DNA of 64,000 nt from Anaeramoeba flamelloides. Lineage: Eukaryota > Metamonada > Anaeramoebidae. The stretch covers positions 1,059,001-1,123,000 of the forward strand of contig JANTQA010000070.1 of the NCBI GenBank assembly GCA_027625915.1, read 5' to 3'. The notes beneath the pieces were generated by a model, which ran no database searches, was not told where the DNA came from, and was given only the letters and a program-made list of their open reading frames with translations. Both the position numbers and the translations under genes were made by a program. This document shows, piece after piece, positions 12,801-23,739 of the stretch (the stretch's first letter is position 1; each line of letters starts with the position of its first letter).

Positions 12801-14041
12801 TTTTTTTTTTTTCATTCAAAAACAAAAAATAAAATTTGAATTAAAAAAGTAACCCATTTGAAAGGGACTGATCTTCAAAAATTGAATTTAAAGAACTGAT
12901 TTGAAAAAAAAAAAATGAATTATTGAAAAAATAAATAAAAATTAAAAAAAAAAAAAAAAAAAAGGAAAAAACAAAAATAAAAAATTTCAAAAAGAATCAT
13001 TTTACGTTTGGTTCATCATTAATTTTGTTTCTTTACCGGTAAAAACGCAAACTCCAATTACCCATTGAGTATTTTTCAACATACATCCTCTTAATAAAAT
13101 TTGTTTATTTGAAAGCGATTCCTTCTTCTCATTCCAAACCATATTACCATCAAAGTTGTATAAACGGTTGTTTGGCAATTCGCAATTGATTGTCATATCG
13201 AGCCCATCAAAATCCTTTTCATCTTGTAGTGGATAGGTTGATTTTAGGCCTTGCTTTATTTTTAAATTTGTTTCCCCATCTAAATTACATGTGTCAATAT
13301 AACAAATTCCTTCGTTTTCAGAGCTTGTCAGCACCACAAGATCTGTCGAGAAAAATTCTTTGTTGTGAACCTTGACAATGTCACCGACAACAATGTCCTT
13401 CCATTTACGAGTAACAAATTGTCCGTTATCATAAACGAGCGATTCTGCATTGTTAATGTCTCGATCGGATTTGTGCCTTTGCCAATCTTCAAAGGCCTCT
13501 CTAACAGCTGTAACAGTAAGCACAAAAACTAATGGCAACAAAGAAACAGTCCCACTTAATGGAGAAAATGGGAAATATTCCAAAATGATAATCAAAAGAA
13601 AATAGAAATTTGCAAGTCTTCGAAACTAGAGGTGTGTTTATTTGGTTGGTTTGTTTGAGTGAAATGATTTTTTTTTTTTTTTTTTTTTGTGAAAAAGAGA
13701 TAAAAAAAAAAGAGAAAAAAAATTTTTGGTACTTTGATGGGAAAGGGTTTAATCGTTAATTAGAAAAAAAAAATAATAAAAATAAAAAAAAAAAACAAAA
13801 AAAAAAAAGAAACAAACCTGTTCAAAAAGATTTTTCGGCAAGAAATTAATAGTTGTATATCTAGAAGTTAGAATAACATTTGAGGCAAAAATTTGTTCTT
13901 CCTCCTCACCAATTTTATAGTTAACCTTAATTGATCTTGATTCTGAGTCTTGGCGCTATTGAAAAGTTATAAATAGGAATTAGAGTTAATACTTTTAAAT
14001 GATTAAACTAGTTTTTTTCAAAAGAAAGAATTAAATACCAT
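6823..14041 (-). CDS. P4-type ATPase, phospholipid flippase
   Basis: P4-ATPases flip phosphatidylserine or phosphatidylethanolamine to the cytosolic leaflet of plasma, Golgi or endosomal membranes. Exons on the minus strand are 13818-13955, 13006-13625, 10747-11128 and 6823-9411. A likely first coding exon contributes only its final ATG at 14039-14041. The joined frame is 3732 nt, 1243 residues, a normal family length. Visible signatures: DGET of the actuator domain (about 163-166), PISL of transmembrane helix 4 (335-338), the phosphorylation site DKTGTLTCN with Asp about 388, PDEGALV (about 558) and KGAD (about 624) of the nucleotide pocket, TGDKKET (739-745) and GDGAND (854-859). Hydrophobic helices follow to about 1140, then a polar Ser/Asn-rich tail. 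An odd Lys-rich insert (about 433-457) lies between the phosphorylation motif and the nucleotide-binding domain. Introns of 1877 bases (11129-13005) and 1335 bases (9412-10746) carry foldback repeats. The flippase identity is secure; the start is inferred, and substrate class cannot be assigned. Confidence 0.93.
9916..10378. repeat. Foldback repeat in flippase intron
   Basis: The left arm (9916-9959, around CATTAGGGAAAAAAAAGTG) is the imperfect reverse complement of the right arm (10332-10378, around ACTTTTTTTCCTAAATGG). The arms are about 45 bases each and lie 370 bases apart, and weaker pairing continues outward. The whole structure sits in the 1335-base intron between the PISL exon and the large last exon. 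It is probably a degraded MITE; no coding capacity is seen. Confidence 0.5.
12166..12775. repeat. Old copy of the 44699-45148 foldback family
   Basis: In inverted orientation this stretch resembles the element at 44699-45148. AGACTGTCAGACTGAAAGTT (from about 12698) matches the reverse complement of 44740-44772. AACAAAAATAGAGCAC (about 12171) and CAGCACTTTGTTTTTGA match the other end of that element. It lies in the 1877-base flippase intron. It also contains a short tandem run of the 7-mer TTTTGAC (12464-12491, four units, the first diverged). It is more diverged than the copy upstream of PP1. Confidence 0.45.
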
Positions 14042-14919
14042 ATTTAATAGGCTAATTGAGATTCAAAAAAAATTAGGAAAAAATGTTTCTTTTGAATTAA
14101 AATAAATTAAAGTTCTTGAATTGAATGTGACATTTGAATTGTTGTTTTTTCTATTATGTGATTCTCTAGAAGGATTCATGTTTCTGAAAAATTATTCATT
14201 ACTCATTTTTTGTGAAACATTTTTTTTGAATTTCCTTAACTTGCTGTTTTGAAGGTATATAAGGTAATTTGTGTCCCTTGATAAAATTGAGTCAACTTTT
14301 CGTTAATAAATAAATATTTTTCACAATAACCTTTGTCCTTTGGATAATATTATTTTTTAACATGAAAGACTTTCTGTCTTTTTCGAATTTACTCTTTTGG
14401 TCGACTAAATCTTCTTATTGAATTATCTCGTTTTTTTTAATACAATAATTTTTACTGGTTTTTTTTAACATTATTTGGTTTGTATAAACAAGTCCTCTTA
14501 GAACGAAAAGAAAAAAAGTGTTTTTGAAAATTATCTCCATCGAAATTTGATCTTATTATGGGTGTAACATCGATAAAAAATATTCAAGCCAATTTCATAA
14601 CAAATTCTAAAAAATTTAATCAAATCTTGACTTGAAAAAAAGACGTAAAAATCTGATTATTACAGGTAATATTCGCACTTAATATTATTTTCAGAAATGA
14701 AGGGTTGTTTTTATAAGTTAGATCCATTAATTATGATGTTTTCAAAGTTCTAAATTGGATAGATTTCTAATTATTTCAAAAAAAAGTTATTTTCTTTAAA
14801 AATGAAATGTAAAATCTTTTTTTCGATGAAGGAAATGAACAAAAATACCCCTTTTAAAACAAAGAAACCAATTTATAATATACCACACGATATACTTAGT
14901 TTATGAAAAAAAAATTATT

Positions 14920-15570
14920 TAGATCTCTTTAATATTTTATTGTATTTTTAAAGTCTACTGATCCCTTAATGTTTAAAATTATTATTGTTATTTTTTTGAT
15001 AATGTCTTTATATTGTTTTTTGATTTAGAAATGGATGAGTTAACCTCATTTAAACAATTTTTAATCTATATTAATTGCTGAAATTCAAAATTCATAGATT
15101 CCCAAAAAAAAAACAAAAAAAAGAGTCAATTATTTTTATTAAGAACAAAGTTAATTCTTGAAAAGGGTAAATACTATTTGTTGCAAAATAAATGAAACAA
15201 AATTTTCATTCACTTTTCCAAAAAAGAACTTATAAATAATGTAATATATAAATTAGAGAATTCCCTAAGTCAATTTTTATCATTAATTTTCTCTTCTAAA
15301 ATTGGAACTTTTGAAGATTTATTCAATTTCTTTATAGATGATTATTTTGGCAAGCTGAAGGAAAATTTTGATCTTTTAATTTTACAATTAACAGTAGTAT
15401 TTTTAGTTTTATGTTGGAAAGTCTTGATTTTTGAAAAAAGATTTTTTATTTTGTTATTATTTTTAATTATTAATATTTCAATTCAAAGCCCAACAAATAT
15501 TAACTAATAGAGGTATATGTGATTTTATAAATGAAAATTTGATAAAAACTTAATAAAATTTTTTAATTGA
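14920..15570 (+). mobile_element. Dispersed 1-kb repeat family, copy C
   Basis: From 15031 this copy matches the reverse complements of copies at 33719-34861 and 36930-37270, starting with ATGGATGAGTTAACCTCATT. Its distal part (about 15466-15540, including AATTCAAAGCCCAACAAATA) matches the copy at 17762-18800. In all copies the stretch translates from the ATG as MDELTS followed by a Lys-rich, poorly preserved frame, so the family appears to carry remnants of a coding sequence. A foldback of the 21354-21590 type is inserted at about 15165-15405; the other copies lack it at the equivalent point. TACTGATCCCTTAA at 14955-14968 matches the inverted end of the 33719 copy. Confidence 0.5.
15165..15405. 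repeat. Small foldback inserted in repeat copy C
   Basis: The arms around GCAAAATAAATGAAACAAAA (15182) and TTTTGATCTTTTAATTTTAC (15377) are imperfect inverted repeats. The same element, with the same internal spacing, stands alone at 21354-21590. Related 1-kb repeats lack it at the equivalent position, which marks it as a discrete insertion rather than part of the host repeat. Confidence 0.5.
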
Positions 15571-15929
15571 AATTTAGATCGAATATATGAAATATTCCCT
15601 AAAATATCAAAAAATTGAAAATACCTGAAAAAATTTTAATCACTAGATTAGATTTTTTGTAAAACTTCACAGGAACATCAGTTCCAATACACTCAGTTTA
15701 ATGGCGAAATTGGGATTATATTAAAGAATGTTTTTTTTTTGGGATGAGAATCAAAATTCAAAAAATATAAATTTTGATTGAATAGTATTCAACCCATTTT
15801 AGGTGAAAGGAATTGGTATCTTTGATGACTGTAACATTTTTGATGATTGCTAAATGTTACCATAATGCCAGAAAATGTCTTTATTATCAAAATTTCTAAT
15901 TGTATATCATTACTCATAATTTTCTAATC

Positions 15930-17318
15930 TTAAGGGAGTAGCCACGGTAAAGAAAAATTTTTCACTTTTGTGCAATTCTGAAGAGGATCAGAAAATAACA
16001 TTTTTTACTCTGGTTGTACCTCATTGGTTTTTATTATTTAAAGTACTTCATTCATTAGATTTTTTTAAATTTTTTTTTCAAAGTCTCAAAGAAATTGCCA
16101 CAATAGAATGTTGAGTTGAATTGCTTAAAATAGTGTTTTGAATGTTGAATGACTTATCTTTTATTCTTCTCTCAACATTCTATTGTGGCATTTAATTTTT
16201 TCATTTTTTATTTTTTCATCATTTTTGAGATTTTTTTAATCCTGACAAGATAAAGCAATTAGAAATATTTTTTTATTAGTGGTATTTAGGATTAATGGAT
16301 TTTGTTTAAAAAGAACAACAATATTACTATTGAGAGAATATAAAAGGAAACATAAATGGGACTTAAATAGCTAGAAGAATTCCAAAATTAGAATAATTAA
16401 GTCGAATTATTACTTGTTAGGATTGTAAAACGTTGGGTTTAGTGGAATATGAGAAGTGAATATGATTATATGTTATCAAAGTTTAAACCACAAAATAGAT
16501 ACACTTTTTATTCAAAGAATCTGAAATTATCTTCTCCCAGAAAAAATAACTAAACCCCATTCCAAAAATTTGGACACATCTAAAATCAAAAATAGTGAAA
16601 AAAAAACTCAATTTACTATATTCTCCCAAACCTAATATAAAAACCAGATTTAAGTAACATAGTATTAATGGTTTTTTTAAGTAATCATTTTCATCCAAAT
16701 ATAAGAAAACAATATAAAACAAAAAATCAAAACAAGTGTGTCCAAAAAAAAATGAAATGAGCTGAAATGAAAGAGTTTGAACAAAAAAATATATTGGTAG
16801 ATTTGTTAAAATTACACCAACAATGGTTGATCGATCAAATGATAAGATACCATGTACCGGTTGTATGTGGATTTATCACTCGAAGAAACTCAACTGTAAC
16901 CATCTAGTAACCATCTATAAAAAAATTTTCAGATCTAACTAAACCGATTAAGTACCTGAAAAAAAGAAAATGAAAACAAAAAACAAAAAAACACAAAAAA
17001 ATGATATAGTTTGTTGAATTAAAATTAATTTCCAAATTGATGTAAATCATGTTTTTGTTATTCTTCCAACTGTTTAAACTGTGTCCAAATTAATCGAATT
17101 AAGTTTATTTTAATAATAAAATAATAATAATAATAAAACTATTTTATCAATATAATCTCTTTTTTTTTATTGTTGAACATTACTAAAAAAAAAAATATCA
17201 AATAATTTTTTTAAAAAAATTTTTAGAGAATCTACGATCACACGCCACTAAAATAAAATGTTCTTATCTCATCTCTCTCAAATTTTTATCATGTCTTATG
17301 GTGTAGCTACTCCCTTAA
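15930..17318. mobile_element. 1.39-kb DNA element with TTAA ends
   Basis: The left end TTAAGGGAGTAGCCAC and right end GTAGCTACTCCCTTAA form an inverted repeat of about 15 bases, with TTAA at each terminus. The ends resemble those of the MITE at 2480-2658. Inside are a 20-bp perfect hairpin arm pair (16096-16115 and 16171-16190) and scattered TGTGTCCAAA motifs in both orientations (16570, 16735, 17080). A 79-codon minus-strand frame at 16483-16722 is not recognisable. The element is nested within the inverted-repeat element 15572-17761. Confidence 0.5.
16096..16190. repeat. Perfect 20-bp inverted repeat
   Basis: TGCCACAATAGAATGTTGAG (16096-16115) is followed 55 bases later by its exact reverse complement (16171-16190). 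The loop is A/T-rich. It may be a small MITE or a structural part of the surrounding TTAA element; no rho-independent-type function applies in this eukaryotic context. Confidence 0.75.
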
Positions 17319-17761
17319 ATACAATCCAAAAATAACCAAGTAATATCTAATTATACATACATATACCCCACTCCCACATAAAGTGACCCAAAACAAACCC
17401 CTTTAACTTTCCATCACATGAGAGAAATTGGTTTAATTCGACAAACCACTTATACAAAAACAACCTACACGGTACCCAAAGGAACTCTAGTGAACACATG
17501 TACTTACCCTAACAAGTACCCTAACATACCCAAATATTCTCAAAAGGTACCCAAAACTCTTCAGAGGGGTTCAAAGTAGAAAATTCAAAAAAAAAATATT
17601 CTAAAATAAAAATCCTATTTCGCCATTAAACTGAGTGCATTGGCGCTAGTGTTCCTTAGAAGATGATCAAAAAGTGTATTTTAGTGATTAAAAATTTTTC
17701 AGGTATTTTTGATTTTCGGATATTTTAGGGAATATTTCAAACAACAGCCTGATCTAAAAAA

Positions 17762-18800
17762 TTTTTTAATGTAAGTCTCTTTTTTATTGAAATCAAAAAT
17801 TCACAATTCACAATAGAAAGTGTAAAAAAGGCAACTTATTATTTTTATTAACAAATAAGTTTATTATTGAAAAGTTTTCTACATATTTTTAGTATATGTT
17901 GTAAAGTATTGATTATGAAAAAGAAATTCTATTTTGTTGTTATTGTTAATTATTAATATTTCAATTCAAAGCCCAACAAATAAAACTGATAGAGGTATAT
18001 GTGATTAAATAAATGAATATTTGGAAGAAGCCTAACTACAGTTTACTAATTACATTTAGATCTATTTTGTAAAATTTTTTTATTTTTTCAAATACTGAAT
18101 AAAAGTTGTTTTCTTATTTCAAAAAAATGAAAAAAATACAAAAAAAAATTGGATAATTGCTTGATCTTATTCACAAGAACAATTATAACAATTTAAATCA
18201 TTTTTGGGTTCAAAATAAATGATTATAAATTTTGAGGATAAAATAGCATGTTTCCAAATTATATTCAAGAAAATTTACTTTTCAAATTTCCTCTTGGAAA
18301 AAAAACATAATTTCGTGACAACTGTATATTATTTAAAACTATAATTACTCAACCACTATTCATAAAACAATACACTGTTTTTTCAAAATAATAAATACAT
18401 CATTTTTTTGGTCAATTAAAAGAATTAACTCAAAAAAGAAAAAAAAAAACTATTTTTTTTATATTCCTGACAACAAAGACTCGGTAAAGTGTAAGGACAA
18501 GTGGAAAAGAAATAAACAAGATGGTGTATTTTTATAATCTAAAAAATAAAAGGATTTCAAGATTTTCTTTTCCAAAAAATGGAAAAAAAAAATATGATCT
18601 CACAGTCAAATTTTTCTATTCTGGGTTTCTTACTCGATCAGAATTTTTTAACAATTGTCATCTACAAATTTTGTAGACAAAGAATATCACCAATACTAAA
18701 TTTTATCAATTTTTGCGTATTTTGTGGAAGATTTACAAGATTAAAAACTATTTTTCTTTATCTACATTATTTTATTAGACAATTTTTTCATTTTTAAAAA
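17762..18800 (+). mobile_element. Dispersed 1-kb repeat family, copy D
   Basis: This copy runs colinear with the reverse complement of 33719-34490. Shared blocks in order include AATTCAAAGCCCAACAAATA, GAGGTATATGTGATT, ATTATAACAATTTAAATCAT, TTTTGAGGATAAAAT, TATTCCTG.CA.C.AAGACT and GGGTTTCTTA.T.GATCA.AA. The AAGACT block is translatable in both copies with similar residues, supporting a decayed protein-coding segment. The start is truncated against the inverted-repeat element at 15572-17761. No transposase family can be named. Confidence 0.5.
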
Positions 18801-21117
18801 AAATATGAGAATAATTACCAAACCAATAAGTTAAAGACTTTGACTTAATACTTTTTTATAATTTGTGAATCCCAAAACCGAAAAAAAAAAAAAAAATACT
18901 TTTTAAATTATTTTTTTTTCCAAATAATTAATATAAACATAACTTTACTTATTTCTTGGAGTTAATAAACACCTTAAGTTTAAAAACACCTATCGGGCTT
19001 AACTTAGATTTTAACATTTTTTTAGTACATTCAAACAAACAAAATCAAAACAAATTAATAATCATCTTAATTTTAATTCAATATTATAAAATAAATCATT
19101 TAATGATAACCCCCCCCCCATTTAAAAAGATAAAAAAAATTTTTTTCTAAAGTTTTAAGAATATATCTTTAGTTTATTTTTCTTGAATCTTTATAATAAC
19201 ATTGAATTTACACTGATATTTTTTTGGTAAACTTAGAAAATTTACCAAAGTGAGCTTTCCTCAAAATATTAATGTTTTGGAAAATTTTCATTTTATTTTT
19301 TGAATAGCATAAAACCGAAACTATAAATGATTTGATTTATTTTTTTGCTAAAAATGTACCGAATAAAAAGGATTTAATAAAAAAAAGAAGATAAAATCTT
19401 CTAATAATTAATTAATCAATTTTTTTTATCAATCATTGACAACATAATATTAATAAATCCATAAATCAAGCTTTAGGACCAAAAAAAAGCATTTTTTTTT
19501 ATTATTTATATAATCTAAATCCTAAAATGTGTAAATTGTTAAAAGAGATGAATGAATGACTATGAGGCATTTTTATAAAATATGATAAAAATAGTGTTTT
19601 TATGAGCCATTTTTATCATTTTCTTTTTTCCTTTCCTTATTATTATCTTTTCTTTCTTTTTTTTTTTTAACTCAGTAATACATTTAAGTACATAATGTAT
19701 TTTTTGAATGGTTTGTATAAGGTCAAAGTAGAAATTTGTACAAAAACGTAAAAAATTAATTAATGGTGTTTAACCTTTAGATTGATCAATGTTTGTTCAC
19801 TGACTTTCAACCAATTTCGCAGAATATGGTTAATTGTAACATTTATCATTTTGGTTACATGTATTTCAACTATTTCCTTTTATTTTGTATCTTATATACA
19901 CACGGTCTGTTGCTCTTCTTTTATGATCATTATACAATTATATATCCTATAATTTTGAATATATATATATATTAATTTATTGTAATGATTTATTTTATTT
20001 TGTCACTCCCCTACTTTTGAGAAACTAACTTTACATTTTATATTTTTTGAAATTAATAAAAAAAAAATAAAGAAAATTGAAAAAAAAAAAAAAATACCCA
20101 CTTAAATACTACATTTTATTACAACTATTCATGTCAAATATTCAATTAAAAAGAGAATTCATTTCTAATGAAAATTTTCTAACATCCAACCTAACCCCCT
20201 TTTAAATCTTAATAATCATTGGATTTTATTTCTTGGTATTTTAATTGAAATTTAATTCACATTAAGAAATAATCACACCATATAGGTGGCTAAAGGATGA
20301 TGATTCGGGAAAAGATAAGAAATAAATAAAAATATAATGATTTACAACAATTTTAAAGAATCACAACTCAGGGAATAAAAAATGAAGAAGTCCATAAATC
20401 TAAAAATTTCTTATTTCATATTTTGTTCTTTTTCTTTCATTTTCCAATTTTAATTATAGTGGCGAAAAAAAAAAAAACCCACATGAAAAAAATACGGGTC
20501 AATATTATTAATTGTGAACATTATTAATCATTAATATTAGTGAAATTCTTGTCGAATTGTAATTATTTTAAATCTAATCACTTTTTTTTATTAAATAACA
20601 AAATTTTTTAAATTATAACTCACACATTTGTTTGAATAATGATTAATCAAATTAAACTTGTTCAAAACACGAACCAATTAATCAAAAAACAAGAATAAAA
20701 ATTATTATTTTCCAAACTATAACAAACCCCAATAAACCCCGATTGCCTTTTTTTTAAAAAAAAAATAGATCTACTTATGCTATCAAACGATTGCTTAGTT
20801 AAACTCTAGAGATTCTACTTTAATGAACTTTGAGTAGATTAATTACTAGTCTCAAAAAAAATTGGTTATTTATCAAAAGTGTTTGATTTAAAATATTTGC
20901 AATTATACAACAATTTTACTAATATTAATATTAATAATCTTGACAGGCATTTTTTTCACGACACTCTATCTATAAAAATATTTTCTCTAAATTTTCTTCT
21001 TTCCTAGAAAAAAACATCTAAAATAACCCAATTTCTTGGTTTGATTCTTGATCTTCTTCTTCTTCTTCTTTAATTTGTCAAAAATTTGAAAATAAATCAT
21101 GCTTTTTCATCCTCAAT

Positions 21118-21277
21118 TTTCATAAAAAATATCACCTCATTTTCCTTATTTTTCTTTTGCAAATACCTTTTCAAAGAAGTAGGCTGTATTCTGTGATTTC
21201 GATTCAAAAAAAAAAAAAAAAAGGAGAATGATATGAAGTGAAAATTTTTTTCAATTTATTATGAAAATGCCAGACTT
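21118..21277. repeat. Relative of the 1317-1482 foldback
   Basis: TTTTCATAAAAAATATCACC (from 21118) pairs imperfectly with GAAGTGAAAA...TATGAAAATG at about 21235-21277. The inner part shares CATTTTCCTT, CTTTTGCAAA-like and AAGTAGG.TGTA blocks with 1350-1410. It is a second, diverged member of that family. Confidence 0.4.
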
Positions 21278-21353
21278 GAAATTCAAAAACAATAAAAATT
21301 TCAAATTTTCCAAAATCTAATTTGAGAAAATTAAAAGACCAAAATCCTGAATT

Positions 21354-21590
21354 TTCCCATATACCACTTGTTGTAAAATAAAGGGAACAAAATTTTCATC
21401 CAGCTTTCCAAAAAAAGATTTTATCTATCATGTAACAATTCAATTGTTTAATTCTGAAAAGAAACTTAAATTATTCTTTCTCTTTTTTCGAATTGGGAAT
21501 TTGATGATTTTATAACAATTCGTTAGAGGTTTGAATTTTTTGGAAAGCTAAATAAAAATTTTGATCTTTTTATTTTGCAATTAATAATAC
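21354..21590. repeat. Small foldback, copy of the 15165-15405 type
   Basis: GTTGTAAAATAAAGGGAACA near 21370 and TTTTTATTTTGCAATTAATA near 21570 belong to imperfect inverted arms (CAGCTTTCCAAAAAA against TTTTTTGGAAAGCT further in). The same layout occurs at 15165-15405. It directly abuts the TACAGTC-ended element that starts at 21590. Confidence 0.5.
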
Positions 21591-21906
21591 AGTCCTGTAC
21601 CTTTTTAAGGTGCATTAAAAATCAAGATACAAGGTACAAAAAAATCCTATTAAGGTACAAAATCAAAGTGGTCAAAATAAGGTACAATTTTTCTGTGTAA
21701 ATTTCCAAGATTACTCATAATGTAATATTCTATATATATATATATATATATTGAAGAAAAGACTCAAACTGACTCTGTGATTATTATGTGAAATTATATC
21801 TTGAAATTGGGAAAGTGCCTTAAATCAAAAATTTGTTCCCTAAAGTGAACAAAAATTTGTGCCTTATATATTGATTTTTCCTGTTCCTTAAAATGGAACA
21901 TGACTG
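21590..21906. mobile_element. MITE with CAGTC ends and TA target
   Basis: The ends CAGTCCTGTACCTTTTTAAG and its imperfect inverse (CTTAAAATGGAACATGACTG at the right) are flanked by TA on both sides (21588-21589, 21907-21908), as expected for a Tc1/mariner-type target. Several internal repeats of AAGGTACA or its inverse occur, with a short (TA)n tract in the middle. There is no transposase frame. It is related by its ends to the elements at 27874-28994 and 43163-43565. Confidence 0.6.
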
Positions 21907-23140
21907 TAACCAGATCGGAAAAAAAAAATTCAAAAGAATGTTGAATCAATTGAATTCTCAAATTTTTGTCTGCCCATTCAAAACAATAAGCTGGTCTTTT
22001 CAGATTAAATAAGAACGAATTTTCTTCTGATCTTTTTTTTTTTTTTTATTTATTTAAAGTTGTTCAAAAACATTTAGATATAAAAAACAAAGTGAAAAAG
22101 AGATCTTATTCATCACCAAATAAGAAGTTCTGAAATTAATATGATCTAATTAAAGTTAATAATTTTTTGCAAAAGATTTAAAGTTAATGAAAAAACACAA
22201 ATTGAAAAAGTTTAAATTTTTTCCCGTTTCAAATTAAAATAGCAATAAGGAATTTCAATAACATCTTAAATATATTTATTAAATAAAAATGAAGAACTAC
22301 CGTCAAACTGATTGGTTTTAAAATTACAATAATGAACCAACAAAGAAGAAGTGGAAATATTTTCATAGTTTTAAGATTTTTGAATTAGACAAATACAAAC
22401 AAAGATTGTGGGGTATTTTGGTAAAAAATATTTTGAGGAGAACCAAAAATTAATTAAAGGTTGGGTGATGGGTGAATTAACGAGATTCAGAAATTGAAAG
22501 CCTAGTTACTAAAATAAACCACTCAAAATCATTTTAATATTTTGAAAAAAGGTCCAGCAACCTAACTCGTTAAAAAAAAAAAAAATAAAAAGGAAAGTTA
22601 GTTTGTTCAAATGGTTTTAATGGAGTTTTTGAATACCCAGTAACTGAAATTTCCAAAAACAACTAATCATTCAAACTTGAATTTCAAACAAAAAAAAATT
22701 AAAAAAAAATTGAAAAAAAGCAAAAAGATTTTAAAAAAAAGAAAATAAAAAAAAAAGAAATTTTTGTGTATGTTTAAAAATGACAAACATAAAGACCCTT
22801 GTCATTTTACAATTTTATTATTTTCGATCTATAAATGTCTTGATAAATTTCTTTATTGGTTGTGCTTTTATTTTAGGTATGACATAAAGAAATTAGTTCC
22901 CATGCAAATCAATAATAAGGATTGAAAACTTCATTTAAAATCTTAATTTTGTGAAAAGCCATTTATTTTTACCATTTAAATATCTATTGATGGGTAAAAA
23001 ACAAGAAAATTTTTGAAGAAAAAAAAAAAAAAATTGTAAAAAAAGAAAGCATTTAAAATCCAAAGGTTTGGTTTTTGTAAAACAAAGGTTGTTAAAAAAG
23101 AAAACTCAAATCAAAAGGAAATAATAAGAAAAAGAAAGAT

Positions 23141-23506
23141 TTACTTTTTGGTTAAGGCTTTTTTTAATTCCTTTTTCATTTCGCTTCTTGTTGAAACATC
23201 ACCAAAGAGTTTAAGGTTAGCTTTTTTTTTAGATACATTGAGGCTAATGTTATATCTTGTTGGCATTAAATGGGCTTGGTTAACAACCTTGACAAAAGGT
23301 TTGACTGTAGATCTTCTTGCTTTTTGTCTTTTTTTCATTTGTCTATTGATTTTTTTTGGATAATGATCAATTCCGACAACAAGACAATGTGGGAAGTTGT
23401 ATCCTTTTGGGTTGGCTTCGTCCCAGTTTTGGATAACAACAGCTTTTCTTCCGGCAAATCTTCCTCTGAGAAGGATAACAGCTTTTTTTTCTTTGTAGAT
23501 GTTCAT
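23141..23506 (-). CDS. RPL27: 60S ribosomal protein L27 (eL27)
   Basis: eL27 is a large-subunit ribosomal protein. The gene is a single open frame of 121 residues with the N-terminal KOW-like segment ILLRGRFAGRKAVVIQNWDE, then GYNFPHCLVVGIDHYPKK and VKPFVKVVNQAHLMPTRYNI. These match the family closely (human: GRYSGRKAV, HALVAGIDRYP, KVYNYNHLMPTRY). The product stops at KKALTKK, about 15 residues short of animal eL27, which ends in an aromatic NKWFFQKLRF-like tail. A possible GT donor overlaps the last codons, but no in-frame downstream exon could be found. The tail is therefore either genuinely short or encoded by an exon I missed. It is divergently arranged with eL43, 233 bases away. Confidence 0.93.
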   Translation of the reverse strand: MNIYKEKKAVILLRGRFAGRKAVVIQNWDEANPKGYNFPHCLVVGIDHYPKKINRQMKKRQKARRSTVKPFVKVVNQAHLMPTRYNISLNVSKKKANLKLFGDVSTRSEMKKELKKALTKK

Positions 23507-23739
23507 ATTAATAATCTAATTACTTTTTAAGAAATTTCAAAAAAATGATCCAAATTTTAAGTTTATTTCTCAACACAAAAAAGGTTGTTCTCAAGATGGA
23601 AATCAATTTTTCATTGACCAGCTCACTCCAGATTACAACAAGAGTAAGAAGTACAGTTTTTATTTTTCTCAAATTTGAATTTATTAATTTATTATTTTTT
23701 CTTTATTTGAAATCATAAATATTTTTTTTTAATTATAAA
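23507..23739. promoter_or_regulatory. Shared promoter region of eL27 and eL43
   Basis: The start codons of two ribosomal-protein genes on opposite strands are separated by 233 bases. The segment is less homopolymeric than its surroundings between 23580 and 23660 (for example GACCAGCTCACTCCAG). It must contain the 5' UTRs and probably the promoter elements of both genes. No known motif can be named with confidence. Confidence 0.55.

Larger units (their letters stand above)
15572..17761. mobile_element. 2.2-kb element with about 145-bp inverted arms
   Basis: The left arm (15572-15717) and right arm (17611-17761) are imperfect reverse complements. They share blocks such as GAAATATTCCCT / GGGAATATTTC, GATTAAAA flanked by the AATACCTGAAAAAATT block, and ACTCAGTTTAATGGCGAAAT / ATTTCGCCATTAAACTGAGT. 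The interior has no recognisable transposase and contains the nested TTAA element at 15930-17318. Related 1-kb repeats abut it on both sides in direct orientation. It is read as a foldback or DNA transposon relic. Confidence 0.5.
14042..23140. other. 9-kb gene-poor, repeat-rich intergenic region
   Basis: No protein-coding gene can be supported between the flippase start and eL27. Short open frames here fall in A/T-rich sequence or inside repeats. The left 5 kb is mostly nested repeats (entries 14920-15570, 15572-17761, 15930-17318 and 17762-18800). A second cluster lies at 21118-21906. Between 18800 and 21100 and from 21910 to 23140 I see only A/T-rich sequence, a run of ten C at 19110-19119 and a short (TA)n tract near 21731-21750. 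Confidence 0.6.

Noticed and set aside
16483-16722. 79-codon minus-strand frame in the TTAA element
   Set aside because: Hydrophobic and A/T-driven, with no DDE or zinc-binding pattern; not supportable as a transposase.
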